Shown: positions 55,674-64,000 of the stretch, one piece after another | Position numbering within the stretch: position 1 is the stretch's first letter | Layout: every line of letters begins with the position of its first letter | Assembly: GCF_001513955.1 (NCBI RefSeq) | Contig: NZ_KQ948145.1 | Span: forward strand, 648,212 to 712,211 | Origin: Streptomyces pseudovenezuelae | GTDB lineage: Bacteria > Actinomycetota > Actinomycetes > Streptomycetales > Streptomycetaceae | Direction: 5' to 3' | Length of the DNA stretch: 64,000 nt | The notes under the pieces: model-generated | Databases searched by the model: none | Told to the model about the DNA's origin: nothing | What the model saw: only the letters and a program-made list of their open reading frames with translations | Made by a program: the position numbers and the translations under genes

Positions 55674-56984
55674 TCAGTCCGTCACATCGATCGCGTACCG
55701 GTTGGTCTCCGCCCCGGCGGCCGTCACCACCTGCACCTCCACCCGTCCCGGCTCCACATCGGCCGGCACCGGCACGGTCAGCACCTCGTCCGTGGGGTTG
55801 CTGAATCCCCCGGCCACCGGCACCAACGGCACATGGACGTTGACCGGTCCGATCCGCACCACCATCCGGGACAGCCGGTCCGCACGCTGCGCCCCCGGCG
55901 GCACGAATCCGGCACCCCGGATCTCGATGTCGTCCCCGGTGCGGATGGGTCCGTCCAGGTCACCCGCCTCACGCGACCGCACCACGGAAAGGATCACCGG
56001 CCGCCCGCCCTCCGCGTACTTGCCCGCCACATAGGTCGCCGCGGACACCAGCACCACCAACGCGAGGCCCCACGGCAGATCCGGCAGCTGATCCGGCCGC
56101 CGGGCCAGCCGCACACCGGCGAACAGCAGGGCGACCCCGCCGATCACGACGTACTGGATGTCGGCGAAGGTCCCGCGCCCGGAGTCGTCCGTGAGCAGGT
56201 CGGCGGCGCGGGGCCGGTCCGCCCGCACCTTCTGCAGCCGCTGCCCGAGCACCCGCAGCCCGACCACCCGCCGCACCAGCACGGCGATCGCGCACACCAC
56301 GGCCAGTACGGTCACGACCCCGGCGCCCCGGGCCAGTTCGAGCCCTGCGGTCAGCGCGTCCCGCTCCCTGCTGTCGGAGGCGGCGGCCAGCCGGCCCACC
56401 AGCACCAGCACCGCGTAGGCGACGAACAGCACCCAGGCCACCGCGACGGCCCGCGAGGTGGACAGCCGGTTGTCCTCACCGATGACCGGCGCGAGCACCC
56501 CGCCGCGGGCCCGGTGGAACCAGGACGCCGCGGTCAGCGAGGCCGCGACCACGAGCGCCGCCACCAGCCCGGCCGTACGCGCCGCGGTCCACCCCGCGCC
56601 GATGGCCGTCAGCGCCTGGACGAGGAGCAGCACCACGACGGCGGCCCACACGGCGTACGCGGTACGGCGCCACAGCCGCGCGAGCCAGGCGGCCCCCTCG
56701 GCCCGGCCCCGCTCGGCCACGGCCTCGGCGGACTGGGTCAGTTCCTCCGAGACCCACTGCCGGGAGGCCGACGCGGAGTGCGCGACGGCCGCGGGCAGGC
56801 CCTGTCCGGCGGCGAACTCGTCGCGCTTGACGAGGAAGGCGGCCACCGCCCGCCGATGCCCGGCCCGCGCCCCGTGCGGACAGTCCCCGCAGGTGCAGCC
56901 ACCCTCGTGCGTGCCTCGGGGCACACCTCCGGCCGCGCTCTGTCTCGCTTCCTGCACCGCCACGCCCGACGCCCGCCTTCCCAC
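55674..56984 (-). CDS. Membrane protein with C-terminal IPT/TIG-like domain
   Basis: 436 residues from the GTG at 56984 (AGGAAG nine bases upstream); other GTGs nearby are possible. N-terminus carries a CTCGDCPHG cysteine cluster that may bind metal. Then come several membrane helices arranged in two groups, and a C-terminal domain of Ig-like beta strands (DDIEIRGAGFVPPG, VRIGPVNVHVPLVPVAGG, VEVQVVTAAG), similar to IPT/TIG. Function unknown. Divergent from the DUF4429 gene. Confidence 0.8.
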   Translation of the reverse strand: MGRRASGVAVQEARQSAAGGVPRGTHEGGCTCGDCPHGARAGHRRAVAAFLVKRDEFAAGQGLPAAVAHSASASRQWVSEELTQSAEAVAERGRAEGAAWLARLWRRTAYAVWAAVVVLLLVQALTAIGAGWTAARTAGLVAALVVAASLTAASWFHRARGGVLAPVIGEDNRLSTSRAVAVAWVLFVAYAVLVLVGRLAAASDSRERDALTAGLELARGAGVVTVLAVVCAIAVLVRRVVGLRVLGQRLQKVRADRPRAADLLTDDSGRGTFADIQYVVIGGVALLFAGVRLARRPDQLPDLPWGLALVVLVSAATYVAGKYAEGGRPVILSVVRSREAGDLDGPIRTGDDIEIRGAGFVPPGAQRADRLSRMVVRIGPVNVHVPLVPVAGGFSNPTDEVLTVPVPADVEPGRVEVQVVTAAGAETNRYAIDVTD

Positions 56985-57196
56985 GATTGCTGACTTCCTG
57001 GCCCCACATGACCTCACGGCCGGCCGGCCGCACCACCCGCGAACCCCTCGCGCCCCACGCCCCACCAGGAGCCCCGGACAACTCCCCCGTGATGACAGCG
57101 AATTGTGCCCTACAGCACACCACCCCCGTCCGGCAGGTGTGGTCAGCGCGGGTGAAGCCGGGCCCGCCGTGTTGACCCGGCTGCGAGAATCTGCGT

Positions 57197-58096
57197 ATGG
57201 CCGAGATCATCCAGCGTGACGGAACCTGGGCCTTCGACGGCACAACGGTCAGGATCACGCCGGGACTCCACCGCTCCGTGCCACTGTTCCGGCAGACGTA
57301 CGGCGAGGTCGCCGTGCCCCTGGAGGCCGTCGCGGGCGTGGCGTTCGAGCCGGAACGCAAGCGCGGCCGGCTGCGGATGCGACTGCGCGAGGGGGCGGAC
57401 CCGCTGCTGCACGCGACCGGCGGACGGCTGCCCGACCCGGCCGATCCGTACCGTCTGATCGTGGACGTCGACCGCGCCGGGGTCGCCGAGTACGTGGCCG
57501 AGGAGATCCGCCACGCCCTCCTGCTGGACCAGATCCCGAAGGAGCCGACGAAGACGTATCTGCTGCCCGGCCCCCCGGTCCCGGTCTCGGTGCGGTCCTC
57601 CGACGGCACGGTCTCCTTCGACGGCACCCAGGTCCGCATCGACTGGGCCGACACCTCCGACCGTGTCAAGCGGGCGACCGGCCCCCGGATCATCGACGTG
57701 GGCGACCTCGTGCAGGTCGAGTGGCTGCCCAACTCCGGTTACGAGGACGGTTTCATGCGGTTCGTGACCCGCGAGGCGTCCTTCTCGAAGCTGCCGCCGG
57801 AGAAGGACCCGTACGCCCTCGACCTGTGGGGCAGCACCCGCCGCGACCTGCTCACGGCCCTCGTCGCGACGGCGGTCACGGCCCGGCTGCCGCACCCGTC
57901 CACCCGCGGCGACCTCGCGCACGGCGACGAACGCGGACACCGCCCCCGGCTCACCGCGGCCGCGGCCGCCCCGCCGGCCGACCATCACGACGCGCTGCTG
58001 CGCAGACTGCGGGAGTTGGGCGAGCTGCACCGCGACGGGGTGCTCACGGACGAGGAGTTCGCGATGACGAAGGCCGCGGTGCTGCGAGGCTTCTAG
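57197..58096 (+). CDS. DUF4429 protein with C-terminal SHOCT motif
   Basis: 299 residues. Two related beta-rich PH-like (DUF4429) repeats, beginning IQRDGTWAFDGTTVRITPG and VRSSDGTVSFDGTQVRIDW, followed by a SHOCT-type helix pair (LLRRLRELGELHRDGVLTDEEFAMTKAAVL), a short motif common at protein ends that mediates oligomerisation. Start ATG at 57197 has a weak ribosome site. Its TAG stop lies in the CTAG at the left end of a MITE-like repeat. Confidence 0.88.
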   Translation: MAEIIQRDGTWAFDGTTVRITPGLHRSVPLFRQTYGEVAVPLEAVAGVAFEPERKRGRLRMRLREGADPLLHATGGRLPDPADPYRLIVDVDRAGVAEYVAEEIRHALLLDQIPKEPTKTYLLPGPPVPVSVRSSDGTVSFDGTQVRIDWADTSDRVKRATGPRIIDVGDLVQVEWLPNSGYEDGFMRFVTREASFSKLPPEKDPYALDLWGSTRRDLLTALVATAVTARLPHPSTRGDLAHGDERGHRPRLTAAAAAPPADHHDALLRRLRELGELHRDGVLTDEEFAMTKAAVLRGF

Positions 58097-58177
58097 GGCC
58101 TGTCGTTTGGATCAGCCCGGCGTCGGCAGAAAAGCACCGCACCTCACGGCCGCCCTGATCCAAACGACAGGCCCTAG
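58093..58177. mobile_element. MITE-like element with 23-bp perfect terminal inverted repeats
   Basis: Arms at 58093-58115 and 58155-58177 are perfect inverted copies (outer part CTAGGGCCTGTCGTTTGG), separated by 39 bp. CTAG at both outer ends resembles a target-site duplication of IS5/IS427-type elements; this is recall, not a database match. No transposase. It can fold as a bidirectional terminator, and its CTAG ends supply the stop codons of both convergent genes. Confidence 0.7.
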
Positions 58178-58980
58178 CTCAGCAGGTCCGGCTCGCTGCG
58201 GCTGATGTCCTGCCACATCGGCTGGTAGTTGATCCACGCCACCAGGTCCCCGCCGAGCTGCTCCCGGGTCGCCACCGCCGCCCGGTGGTCGATGAGCACG
58301 GGCCGGCCCGCAGCCCGGGCCAGCAGCTGCACCTGGCTGGAGCGTTCCATCGACAGGAACCACCAGGCGGCCGCGTCCACCGAGTCCCCGACGGTCAGCA
58401 GCCCGTGGTTGCGCAGCACCAGCGCCTTCCGGGAGCCGAGCGCGGCGGCGATCCGGCGGCCCTCCTCGGCGTCGACGGCGACACCGGTGTAGGCCTCGTA
58501 CAGCGCGTGGTCCTCGTAGAAGGCGCAGCTCTCCTGGGTGATCGGGTCGAGGAGCTCGCCGAGGGCGGACAGCGCCCGCCCGTGCACGGAGTGGCAGTGG
58601 GCGACGGCGACGACGTCGGGGCGGGCGGCGTGCACCTGGGAGTGCACGGTGAAGGCCGCCTGGTTGACGTGGTAGCGGCCGTCGAGCACCTGCCCGTCGG
58701 AGTTGGCGAGCACGAGGTCGCTCACGGTGACGTGCTTGAACGGCATGCCGAAGGGGTTGACCCAGAAGCAGTCGGTGAACTCCGGGTCGCGTGCGGTGAT
58801 GTGCCCGGACACCCCGTCCTCGAAGCTGAGCCGTCCGAAGACGCGCAGCGCGCCGGCGAGCCGCTCCTTGCGGTGCCTGCGTTCCTCCTCGACGGAGTCG
58901 TGCATCGGCGGCATCGCGAACTGCAGCTTCTCGGTGGGCAGCGGCATCGGCGGAGTGGGCCCGAGGGGCGTCTCGTGCAT
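58174..58980 (-). CDS. Class II aldolase/adducin family protein
   Basis: 268 residues from the ATG at 58980 (GGAGGAGC upstream). Class II aldolase core with zinc histidines and the pattern VAHCHSVHGRALSALG, DHALYEAYTGVAV and LVLRNHGLLTVG. Such proteins are aldolases, epimerases or, in eukaryotes, adducins; substrate unknown. Its TAG stop is the CTAG at the right end of the inverted repeat, so its C-terminus may have been set by that insertion. Confidence 0.88.
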   Translation of the reverse strand: MHETPLGPTPPMPLPTEKLQFAMPPMHDSVEEERRHRKERLAGALRVFGRLSFEDGVSGHITARDPEFTDCFWVNPFGMPFKHVTVSDLVLANSDGQVLDGRYHVNQAAFTVHSQVHAARPDVVAVAHCHSVHGRALSALGELLDPITQESCAFYEDHALYEAYTGVAVDAEEGRRIAAALGSRKALVLRNHGLLTVGDSVDAAAWWFLSMERSSQVQLLARAAGRPVLIDHRAAVATREQLGGDLVAWINYQPMWQDISRSEPDLLS

Positions 58981-59073
58981 GTGCTCCTCCAGCACTGGGT
59001 TGCTTACGGGGCGGAAGTTACCGTCGGTCAGCGCAAGAGAACAGGGTTGGTTTGTAAAGATGACGCACGCAGT

Positions 59074-59102
59074 CGATACCGGACAGCAGATGTCGGGTAT
59101 CG
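59074..59102. promoter_or_regulatory. Inverted repeat CGATACC-N15-GGTATCG before the PPOX gene
   Basis: Perfect 7-bp arms just downstream of a possible -10 (TAAAGAT near 59055-59061), placed where a repressor would block transcription. Confidence 0.4.
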
Positions 59103-59119
59103 ACGGAACACTGACCGGC

Positions 59120-59599
59120 ATGAACACCGGTATGAACTGGGCAGCCTTCGGCTCCGCGGAACCCGACCTGGCCAGGACCGTCGAGTCCCGCTTCGGCGCC
59201 TTCACCCATCACGTCCTCGCCACGCTCCGCAAGGACGGCTCCCCCCGCACCACCGGCCTGGAGGTCCGCTTCCTGCACGGCGAACTCTGGCTCGGCATGA
59301 TGCCCGACTCGCTCAAGGCCCTCGACCTGCGCCGGGACCCGCGGTTCGCGCTCCAGGCCAATCCCGGGGAGGGACAGTCCCTGGGCGGCGGCGACGTACG
59401 GATCGCCGGGCGGGCGATCGAGGTGGAGGACGACGGCACCAAGGGGGCGTACGTGGCAGAGGTGGAACCGCCGCAGCCGTTCCACCTCTTCCGCACCGAG
59501 CTGACGGAGGTCGTGCGGACCTACGTCGAGGACGACACCTACCTGGTCGTCCAGGTCTGGAAGCCCGGTCAGCCCCTGCGCACCCTCAAGCGCACCTAG
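59120..59599 (+). CDS. Pyridoxamine-5'-phosphate-oxidase-fold (PPOX) protein
   Basis: 159 residues if it starts at the ATG at 59120; ATGs at 59060, 59090 and 59132 are also in frame, and codons before 59120 have low GC3. FMN-binding split-barrel pattern: FGAFTHHVLATLRKDGSPRTTGLEVRFLHGELWLGM, LRRDPRFALQANPG, and VRIAGRAIEVEDD. Probably an F420- or FMN-dependent reductase; substrate unknown. Convergent with guaA, 3 bp apart. Confidence 0.83.
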   Translation: MNTGMNWAAFGSAEPDLARTVESRFGAFTHHVLATLRKDGSPRTTGLEVRFLHGELWLGMMPDSLKALDLRRDPRFALQANPGEGQSLGGGDVRIAGRAIEVEDDGTKGAYVAEVEPPQPFHLFRTELTEVVRTYVEDDTYLVVQVWKPGQPLRTLKRT

Positions 59600-59602
59600 G
59601 GC

Positions 59603-61180
59603 CTACTCCCACTCGATCGTCCCCGGCGGCTTCGACGTCACGTCGAGCACCACGCGGTTGACGTCGGCCACCTCGTTGGTGATCCGCGTCGAGATCTTCG
59701 CGAGCACGTCGTACGGCAGCCTCGACCAGTCGGCGGTCATGGCGTCCTCGGAGGAGACCGGGCGCAGGACGATCGGGTGGCCGTAGGTCCGGCCGTCGCC
59801 CTGGACGCCGACCGAGCGGACGTCCGCGAGCAGGACCACCGGGCACTGCCAGATGTCGCGGTCGAGGCCGGCCGCGGTGAGCTCCTCGCGGGCGATGGCG
59901 TCGGCGTCGCGCAGCAGGTCCAGGCGCTCCTTGGTGACCTCGCCGACGATCCGGATGCCGAGGCCGGGGCCCGGGAAGGGCTGGCGCTGGACGATCTCGT
60001 CCGGGAGCCCGAGCTCCTGGCCGACCATCCGCACCTCGTCCTTGAACAGCTTGCGCAGCGGTTCGATCAGCTGGAACTCCAGGTCCTCCGGGAGTCCGCC
60101 GACGTTGTGGTGGGACTTGATGTTGGCGGTGCCGGTGCCGCCGCCGGACTCGACCACGTCCGGGTAGAGCGTGCCCTGGACGAGGAACTCCACCGCCGGG
60201 CCCTCGTCCGCGATGATGTCCGCCTGGGCCTGCTCGAAGACCCGGATGAACTCGCGGCCGATGATCTTCCGCTTCTCCTCGGGGTCGGAGACGCCCTTGA
60301 GCGCGGTCAGGAAGCGCTCCTCCGCGTCGACGACGACCAGCTTCACGCCGGTCGCGGCCACGAAGTCCTTCTCGACCTGCTCGGTCTCGCCCTTGCGCAT
60401 CAGGCCGTGGTCGACGTACACGCAGGTCAGCTGGTCGCCGATGGCGCGCGCGACTAGGGCCGCGGCCACCGCCGAGTCCACACCGCCGGACAGACCGCAG
60501 ATCGCGCGCTTGTCGCCGACGCGCGAGCGGATCTCGGCGACCTGCTCCTCGATCACATTGCCCGTGGTCCAGTCCGGCTTCAGACCGGCGCCCCGGTACA
60601 GGAAGTGCTCCAGGACCTGCTGGCCGTGCGTGGAGTGCATGACCTCGGGGTGGTACTGGACGCCGTAGAGCTTCTTCTCGTCGTTCTCGAAGGCGGCGAC
60701 CGGGACGACGTCCGTGGACGCGGTCACGGTGAAGCCCTCGGGGGCGGCGGAGCACGCGTCGCCGTGGGACATCCACACCGACTGCTCGTCCGGGGTGCCC
60801 TCGAAGAGGGTGGAGCCCGACTTGGAGACGTGGAGCGGTGTCCGGCCGTACTCACGCGCGCCGGTGTTGTCGACGGTGCCGCCGAGGGTGGTGGCCATCA
60901 GCTGGAAGCCGTAGCACATGCCGAAGACCGGGACGCCGGCCTCGAAGAGCTCGCGGTCCAGGCGCGGGGCGCCCTCCGCGTACACCGACGAGGGGCCGCC
61001 GGAGAGGATGATCGCCGCCGGGTTCTTGGCGAGCATCTCCGCGACCGGCATGGTGCTCGGCACGATCTCGCTGTAGACCCGGGCCTCGCGGACACGACGG
61101 GCGATGAGCTGGGCGTACTGCGCACCGAAGTCGACGACCAGGACGGTGTCGGGGGCGGCGGCGGGGTTCGCTGATGACAC
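59603..61180 (-). CDS. guaA: GMP synthase (glutamine-hydrolysing)
   Basis: Converts XMP to GMP. 525 residues. N-terminal class I glutamine amidotransferase with [10 protein letters not shown] (catalytic Cys) and [10 protein letters not shown] (His). ATP-pyrophosphatase domain with [13 protein letters not shown]-terminal part [13 protein letters not shown] and the final KPPGTIEWE. All family landmarks present. ATG start at 61180. Confidence 0.98.
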   Translation of the reverse strand: MSSANPAAAPDTVLVVDFGAQYAQLIARRVREARVYSEIVPSTMPVAEMLAKNPAAIILSGGPSSVYAEGAPRLDRELFEAGVPVFGMCYGFQLMATTLGGTVDNTGAREYGRTPLHVSKSGSTLFEGTPDEQSVWMSHGDACSAAPEGFTVTASTDVVPVAAFENDEKKLYGVQYHPEVMHSTHGQQVLEHFLYRGAGLKPDWTTGNVIEEQVAEIRSRVGDKRAICGLSGGVDSAVAAALVARAIGDQLTCVYVDHGLMRKGETEQVEKDFVAATGVKLVVVDAEERFLTALKGVSDPEEKRKIIGREFIRVFEQAQADIIADEGPAVEFLVQGTLYPDVVESGGGTGTANIKSHHNVGGLPEDLEFQLIEPLRKLFKDEVRMVGQELGLPDEIVQRQPFPGPGLGIRIVGEVTKERLDLLRDADAIAREELTAAGLDRDIWQCPVVLLADVRSVGVQGDGRTYGHPIVLRPVSSEDAMTADWSRLPYDVLAKISTRITNEVADVNRVVLDVTSKPPGTIEWE

Positions 61181-61281
61181 GGGTTGCCTTCCGGCGGTGA
61201 GCGAGGTGTGTGTGGGGCCGAGTCTACCGGGAGCCGCGGGGCCGGACCGGGGGCGAGTTCCGTCTCATGATGCGAACCGGG

Positions 61282-61310
61282 TTGGACGCTCCCGGACGGC
61301 CCGGCATACT
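61282..61310 (+). promoter_or_regulatory. Vegetative-type promoter before the chorismate mutase leader
   Basis: TTGGAC (61282-61287), 17-nt spacer, CATACT (61305-61310). Predicted start site near 61317, the ATG of the leader peptide. Confidence 0.72.
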
Positions 61311-61316
61311 GCTCGC

Positions 61317-61388
61317 ATGCTCCCGCAGACGACCTTCCTGTTTACCTATGGCACCCGGCCCGCCGGCTGCCATGGTCGTGCTGCTTGA
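61317..61388 (+). CDS. Leader peptide, possible Phe/Tyr attenuator of chorismate mutase
   Basis: 23 residues (MLPQTTFLFTYGTRPAGC then HGRAA). Holds Phe-Leu-Phe-Thr-Tyr at residues 7-11. The ATG coincides with the predicted transcription start, so it is probably leaderless. It ends 20 bp before an intrinsic terminator and about 108 bp before the chorismate mutase GTG. Segment CGGCCCG (61356-61362) can pair with CGGGCCG in the terminator stem's inner side, giving a possible antiterminator. Resemblance of FLFTYGT to the start of gamma-glutamylcyclotransferases is a competing explanation (relic). Confidence 0.5.
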   Translation: MLPQTTFLFTYGTRPAGCHGRAA

Positions 61389-61407
61389 GCAACTGACAAG
61401 CGACTTC

Positions 61408-61450
61408 CCAGGCGCCCCGGGCCGACAAGGTCCGGGGTGCCTGGTGTTTT
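61408..61450 (+). terminator. Intrinsic terminator (attenuator) with U-tract
   Basis: CCAGGCGCCCCGG (61408-61420) pairs with CCGGGGTGCCTGG (61432-61444), one G-U, extended inward by GCC/GGT, loop GACAA, followed by TGTTTT. Stands between leader peptide and chorismate mutase. Confidence 0.85.
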
Positions 61451-61496
61451 CCGGACCGTGCCGTTCCGGGGCCTCCACCCCACCCAGGAGCACAGC

Positions 61497-61751
61497 GTGA
61501 CCACCACACCGGAAGCGACCATCGCGGACGCCCGTGAGCGCATCGACGCGCTCGACGACCGGATCATCGGTCTGATCCAGGAACGGATGGCCGTCTCGTC
61601 CGTGGTCCAGCGGACCCGTATCGCCTCCGGCGGCCGACGGGTCCACCTCGCCCGCGAGATGGAGATCCTCGGCCGCTACCGCGACGCCCTCGGCAGGCCC
61701 GGCACCTCCCTCGCCATGACCCTGCTCGAACTGAGCCGCGGTCGCATCTGA
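61497..61751 (+). CDS. Chorismate mutase, AroQ type
   Basis: 84 residues; GTG at 61497 with CAGGAG six bases upstream. Three-helix AroQ fold with conserved R at RERIDALDDRIIGLIQERM, then VQRTRI and REMEILGRYRDAL. Converts chorismate to prephenate, the branch to Phe and Tyr. Short and standalone, without a prephenate dehydratase. A leader peptide and terminator upstream suggest amino-acid-responsive attenuation. Confidence 0.92.
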   Translation: MTTTPEATIADARERIDALDDRIIGLIQERMAVSSVVQRTRIASGGRRVHLAREMEILGRYRDALGRPGTSLAMTLLELSRGRI

Positions 61752-62232
61752 GTTCGGGCCCCGCCTCACCCGTACGGCGCGTGACCGGGGCGCGCCCCGC
61801 TTCGTTGGTGGTGGTGTCCGTGCCAGCCAGGGGCGGGCCCGACAGAACCACGCGTGGCTCGCTGGAGCGATGAGGCGTACGGATCACGCCGTGCGCCGTG
61901 GGACCTCGCTCCAGGAAGTGACCGGACGGCAGGGGACAGCAGCCCGGTCACCCAAGAGAACGGCCGGCTCCGGGGACGCCCGGGGCCGGCCGGCGGGGCA
62001 AGTACCGGCACCAGGCTGGGTCAAACGGTTGCGGAGGCCGCGCCCATCCAGCACGATGCCTGGAAAGCCCCCAAGTCCCTCCGCAGACAACCGCATTCGT
62101 GGTGCGTGACCGTACTGCCAGAGGTCCAGACCAACTGGGCATTCAGGTGGCACGGACACGGAGAGCAAGCGGCGCAACCCCCCGGCGCCGCTCCCAGGCA
62201 CCGGCGCTGCCCTGACGTCGGTGCTGACGAAA
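61752..62232. other. Gene-free stretch of about 480 bp
   Basis: Between convergent genes. No frame has a ribosome site and good codon use. A GGTC-CAGACC segment at 62120-62135 resembles a DasR site but has no promoter next to it. Possibly a relic region. Confidence 0.5.
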
Positions 62233-62267
62233 GAAGGGCCCCGTGGCTCCGCCCCACGGGGCCCTTC
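62233..62267. terminator. 14-bp perfect hairpin terminator
   Basis: GAAGGGCCCCGTGG pairs with CCACGGGGCCCTTC around a 7-nt loop. Lies about 20 bp beyond the stop of the membrane-protein gene at 62287. Confidence 0.85.
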
Positions 62268-62286
62268 GCACGTCCGGATCCCGGAG

Positions 62287-63393
62287 TCAGACGCGGGAGA
62301 CCGTTCCGCAGCTCTTGTCGCGGTCCGCGTCGAGGGGCTTGCTGCGGTCGTACGGGTCCGAGGTCGGTCCGGTGGGGTCGGGTCCCGTGGGTCCGGACGA
62401 GCTGAACGACGGGTGCAGGAAGCCGTCGTACCTCTCGCAGGCCGAGTTGTTGATGTCCTGGTCCCAGTTCACGACGGTGAGCTTGCCCGGGGTGACCTGG
62501 TACTTGGCCGGGTCGGAGATCTCGACGTCGAGGATCCGGCGGATGATGGTGCGGGTGACCTCGGTGGAGCCGTTGGTCTGCACGACCGGGTAGACGAAGG
62601 TGTAGTCCGCGTGCACGGCGACGGAGGCGTGCTCGCCGGCCTTGAAGGTCATACGGCCCCGGGTCTTCACCACGTCACCGACCGGCCGGACCTCCTCGGG
62701 ATCGAAGCGGCTGAACATCCACAGCGGGTCGTGCTTCTCGTCCGGCTTGCGCAGGCCGGTCTCCAGGAGTCCGCGGACGTCCTTCTGCAGCGGGTCCAGC
62801 ACATCGAGCGCCGCCCCGGGCCGTTCGCCGCGCAGGGTCGCCGGATCGAGGTTGGACTCGACGAGCAGCTTCTTGGTCAGCTCCAGCACCTGTTCGACCT
62901 TCGCCGCGGACCGGCCGCCGACGGCCTTCGCCTTCGGTACGGCGATCCCGGCGGCCCCGTCGGCCCAGAGCTTGGCGGGCGACCCGGCGAACGGGTCGTC
63001 CAGGGTGGGGATCCGGGAGGGCTCGGCGGAGGGCGCGGCGGTCGGCGCCGCCGTCTCCTGCGGCAGCGGGGTCGACGCGGCCTCGGAGGAGGTCTCCCCG
63101 CCGAACGGGTCGCCCGGCACCAGCGAAGGCTTCACCGCCACGACGGCCGCCACGACCGCGGCGGCGACGGCGAGGACGCTCCACAGGCCCCGCCGGCTCT
63201 TCTTCTGCTGCCGGGCCGGCCCGGTGCGCCAGCCCTCCGGCAGTTCGCCGCGCGCTTCCTGGCGCCGCAGTCGCTCCGTCACCTCACGGGCCCGTGCGGA
63301 GGGTTCCTTGGGGGCGGAGTCTCGGATGTCCCGTTCGGTGTCACGGGCGAACTGCTCCCAGACGTCGTCGGGAATCTTGGGGTCTTCTGACAC
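62287..63393 (-). CDS. Membrane-anchored protein of unknown function
   Basis: 368 residues from the GTG at 63393. A promoter predicts transcription starting at this codon, so it is probably leaderless. Basic N-terminal region (about 68 residues), one membrane segment at about 69-88, then a large extracytoplasmic part with a Ser/Thr/Pro linker, the helical KVEQVLELTKKLLV region, LFDPEEVRPVG-type segment and beta-rich end with two cysteines (NSACER, SCGTV). No family recognised. Confidence 0.78.
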   Translation of the reverse strand: MSEDPKIPDDVWEQFARDTERDIRDSAPKEPSARAREVTERLRRQEARGELPEGWRTGPARQQKKSRRGLWSVLAVAAAVVAAVVAVKPSLVPGDPFGGETSSEAASTPLPQETAAPTAAPSAEPSRIPTLDDPFAGSPAKLWADGAAGIAVPKAKAVGGRSAAKVEQVLELTKKLLVESNLDPATLRGERPGAALDVLDPLQKDVRGLLETGLRKPDEKHDPLWMFSRFDPEEVRPVGDVVKTRGRMTFKAGEHASVAVHADYTFVYPVVQTNGSTEVTRTIIRRILDVEISDPAKYQVTPGKLTVVNWDQDINNSACERYDGFLHPSFSSSGPTGPDPTGPTSDPYDRSKPLDADRDKSCGTVSRV

Positions 63394-63401
63394 GTGGGTC
63401 A

Positions 63402-63431
63402 GTTCTAGGGCCTTGGAAAGCGTGTTCACAA
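63402..63431 (-). promoter_or_regulatory. Predicted promoter of the 62287-63393 gene
   Basis: On the minus strand TTGTGA (63431-63426), 18 nt, TAGAAC (63407-63402), 8 nt before the GTG; suggests a leaderless mRNA. Confidence 0.5.
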
Positions 63432-63607
63432 GAAGAACCCGTGTGTGACTCAGCCCACATAAGTTTTCTGTGAACGCTCGCACAACCATTCACACCCGTC
63501 GTGGATCAAACCTCACGAACCACGGGCCCCACCCGCGCCCCACACGCGGAGGCCTCTCCCTGACGCGTGCTGCGGGTGACGCAGTACACCTGACTTCCGA
63601 GGTCTTC

Positions 63608-64000
63608 ATGAAGCTTCGTCGTGCACTGGCCGCCGCGGCCGCGACCGCCGCGATAGCGCCGCTGGCCCTGTTCGCCGCGCCGAGCGCCTTCGCGGAAGAG
63701 TCGCCCACGCCGACCGCGGCCGAGAGCACGCCCGCCGGCGAGAACACCCCGGCGGACCCCGCGAGCACCCCGGCGGACGCGGAGACCACCCCGGCCGCAC
63801 CCGAGACCACGCCTGCCACGGGTGAGAGCTCCCCCGCCGGCGAGTCCAGCTCCACCCCCTCCGGCACCCCCTCGACGAGCCCGTCCGGCTCCGCGAGCGC
63901 CAGTGCCAGCCCCTCCCCGAGCGCGAGCGACGAGCCCGTCGACGAGTGCGAGGTCGACGAGGACGACGGCCCGGTCCTCAACAACAGCGACGTGCTGCAC
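63608..64000 (+). CDS. Secreted Thr/Pro/Ser/Glu-rich protein (C-terminus outside window)
   Basis: 131 codons present. ATG at 63608 with GAGG six bases upstream. Signal peptide of about 29 residues (MKLRRALA, hydrophobic core, SAFA|EES). Then come TPA and TTPA repeats (TPAGENTPADPASTPADAET) and a Ser/Pro stretch, followed by an acidic DECEVDEDDGP segment. It looks like a wall-spanning stalk of a surface protein; the rest lies beyond the edge. Confidence 0.78.
   Translation, partial: MKLRRALAAAAATAAIAPLALFAAPSAFAEESPTPTAAESTPAGENTPADPASTPADAETTPAAPETTPATGESSPAGESSSTPSGTPSTSPSGSASASASPSPSASDEPVDECEVDEDDGPVLNNSDVLH

Noticed and set aside
62120..62135. DasR-like site (GGTC-CAGACC core)
   Set aside because: It lies between two convergent genes with no promoter or gene start nearby, so regulation from it is unlikely.

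Overview
The window is about 72% G+C by eye, and its genes use G or C at almost every third codon position. It carries Shine-Dalgarno sites of the GGAGG type, many GTG and TTG starts, and typical actinobacterial families (PspC kinase, DUF4429, DUF3017, DUF5682, DUF5691, NlpC/P60 hydrolases, membrane-anchored HTH proteins). This is ordinary core chromosome of a Streptomyces. The order mdh, folD, purH-purN, perM-like, sucD-sucC, icmB, pcrA, guaA is the conserved central block. I see no prophage, CRISPR array, rRNA or tRNA.

Layout. 1-2390: choline/betaine oxidation pair (GMC oxidoreductase, aldehyde dehydrogenase). 2590-10590: membrane and regulatory genes, including two scattered paralogous membrane proteins, a pair of overlapping genes sharing a GGVHGSTFA motif, a MarR-GNAT fusion and a LysR/MFS pair. 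10745-11734: malate dehydrogenase. 12107-13970: two tandem paralogous membrane-anchored HTH proteins. 14210-15749: folD with DUF3017. 17014-18681: receptor kinase ending in a peptidoglycan-binding domain. 18703-26898: purH, purN, PerM-like protein, sigma-like protein, sucD, sucC (the neighbourhood resembles the mycobacterial sucCD-perM-purN-purH cluster). 27322-30098: two repetitive cell-surface proteins.

30302-39094 is the most interesting part. It is a divergent locus of a MoxR-type AAA+ ATPase, DUF5682 protein and VWA protein (leftwards) facing a SWIM zinc-finger protein and DUF5691 protein (rightwards). This resembles the uncharacterised yehL-M-P-Q genes of E. coli. The intergenic region has an 11-bp inverted repeat whose arms match the RecA-independent DNA-damage promoter motif (TTGTCAGTG, 8 nt, TAnnnT) of actinobacteria. 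A third match precedes the helicase gene pcrA (45401). Two very small, coupled reading frames lie inside the leftward operon.

39214-51038: icmB, a lipase-like hydrolase, and three cell-wall hydrolases (one M23, two NlpC/P60) around pcrA. The first NlpC/P60 gene has a c-di-AMP (ydaO) riboswitch with a terminator. 51057-54954: PspC-type two-component system and a divergent PspC membrane protein. 55023-58980: DoxX protein, IPT/TIG membrane protein, DUF4429 protein, and a class II aldolase whose stop codon, like that of its convergent neighbour, is supplied by a MITE-like inverted repeat. 59120-61751: PPOX-fold protein, guaA, and a chorismate mutase preceded by what looks like a leaderless aromatic leader peptide and an intrinsic terminator (attenuator). 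62287-64000: a membrane protein and the start of a secreted Thr/Pro/Ser-rich protein cut by the window edge.
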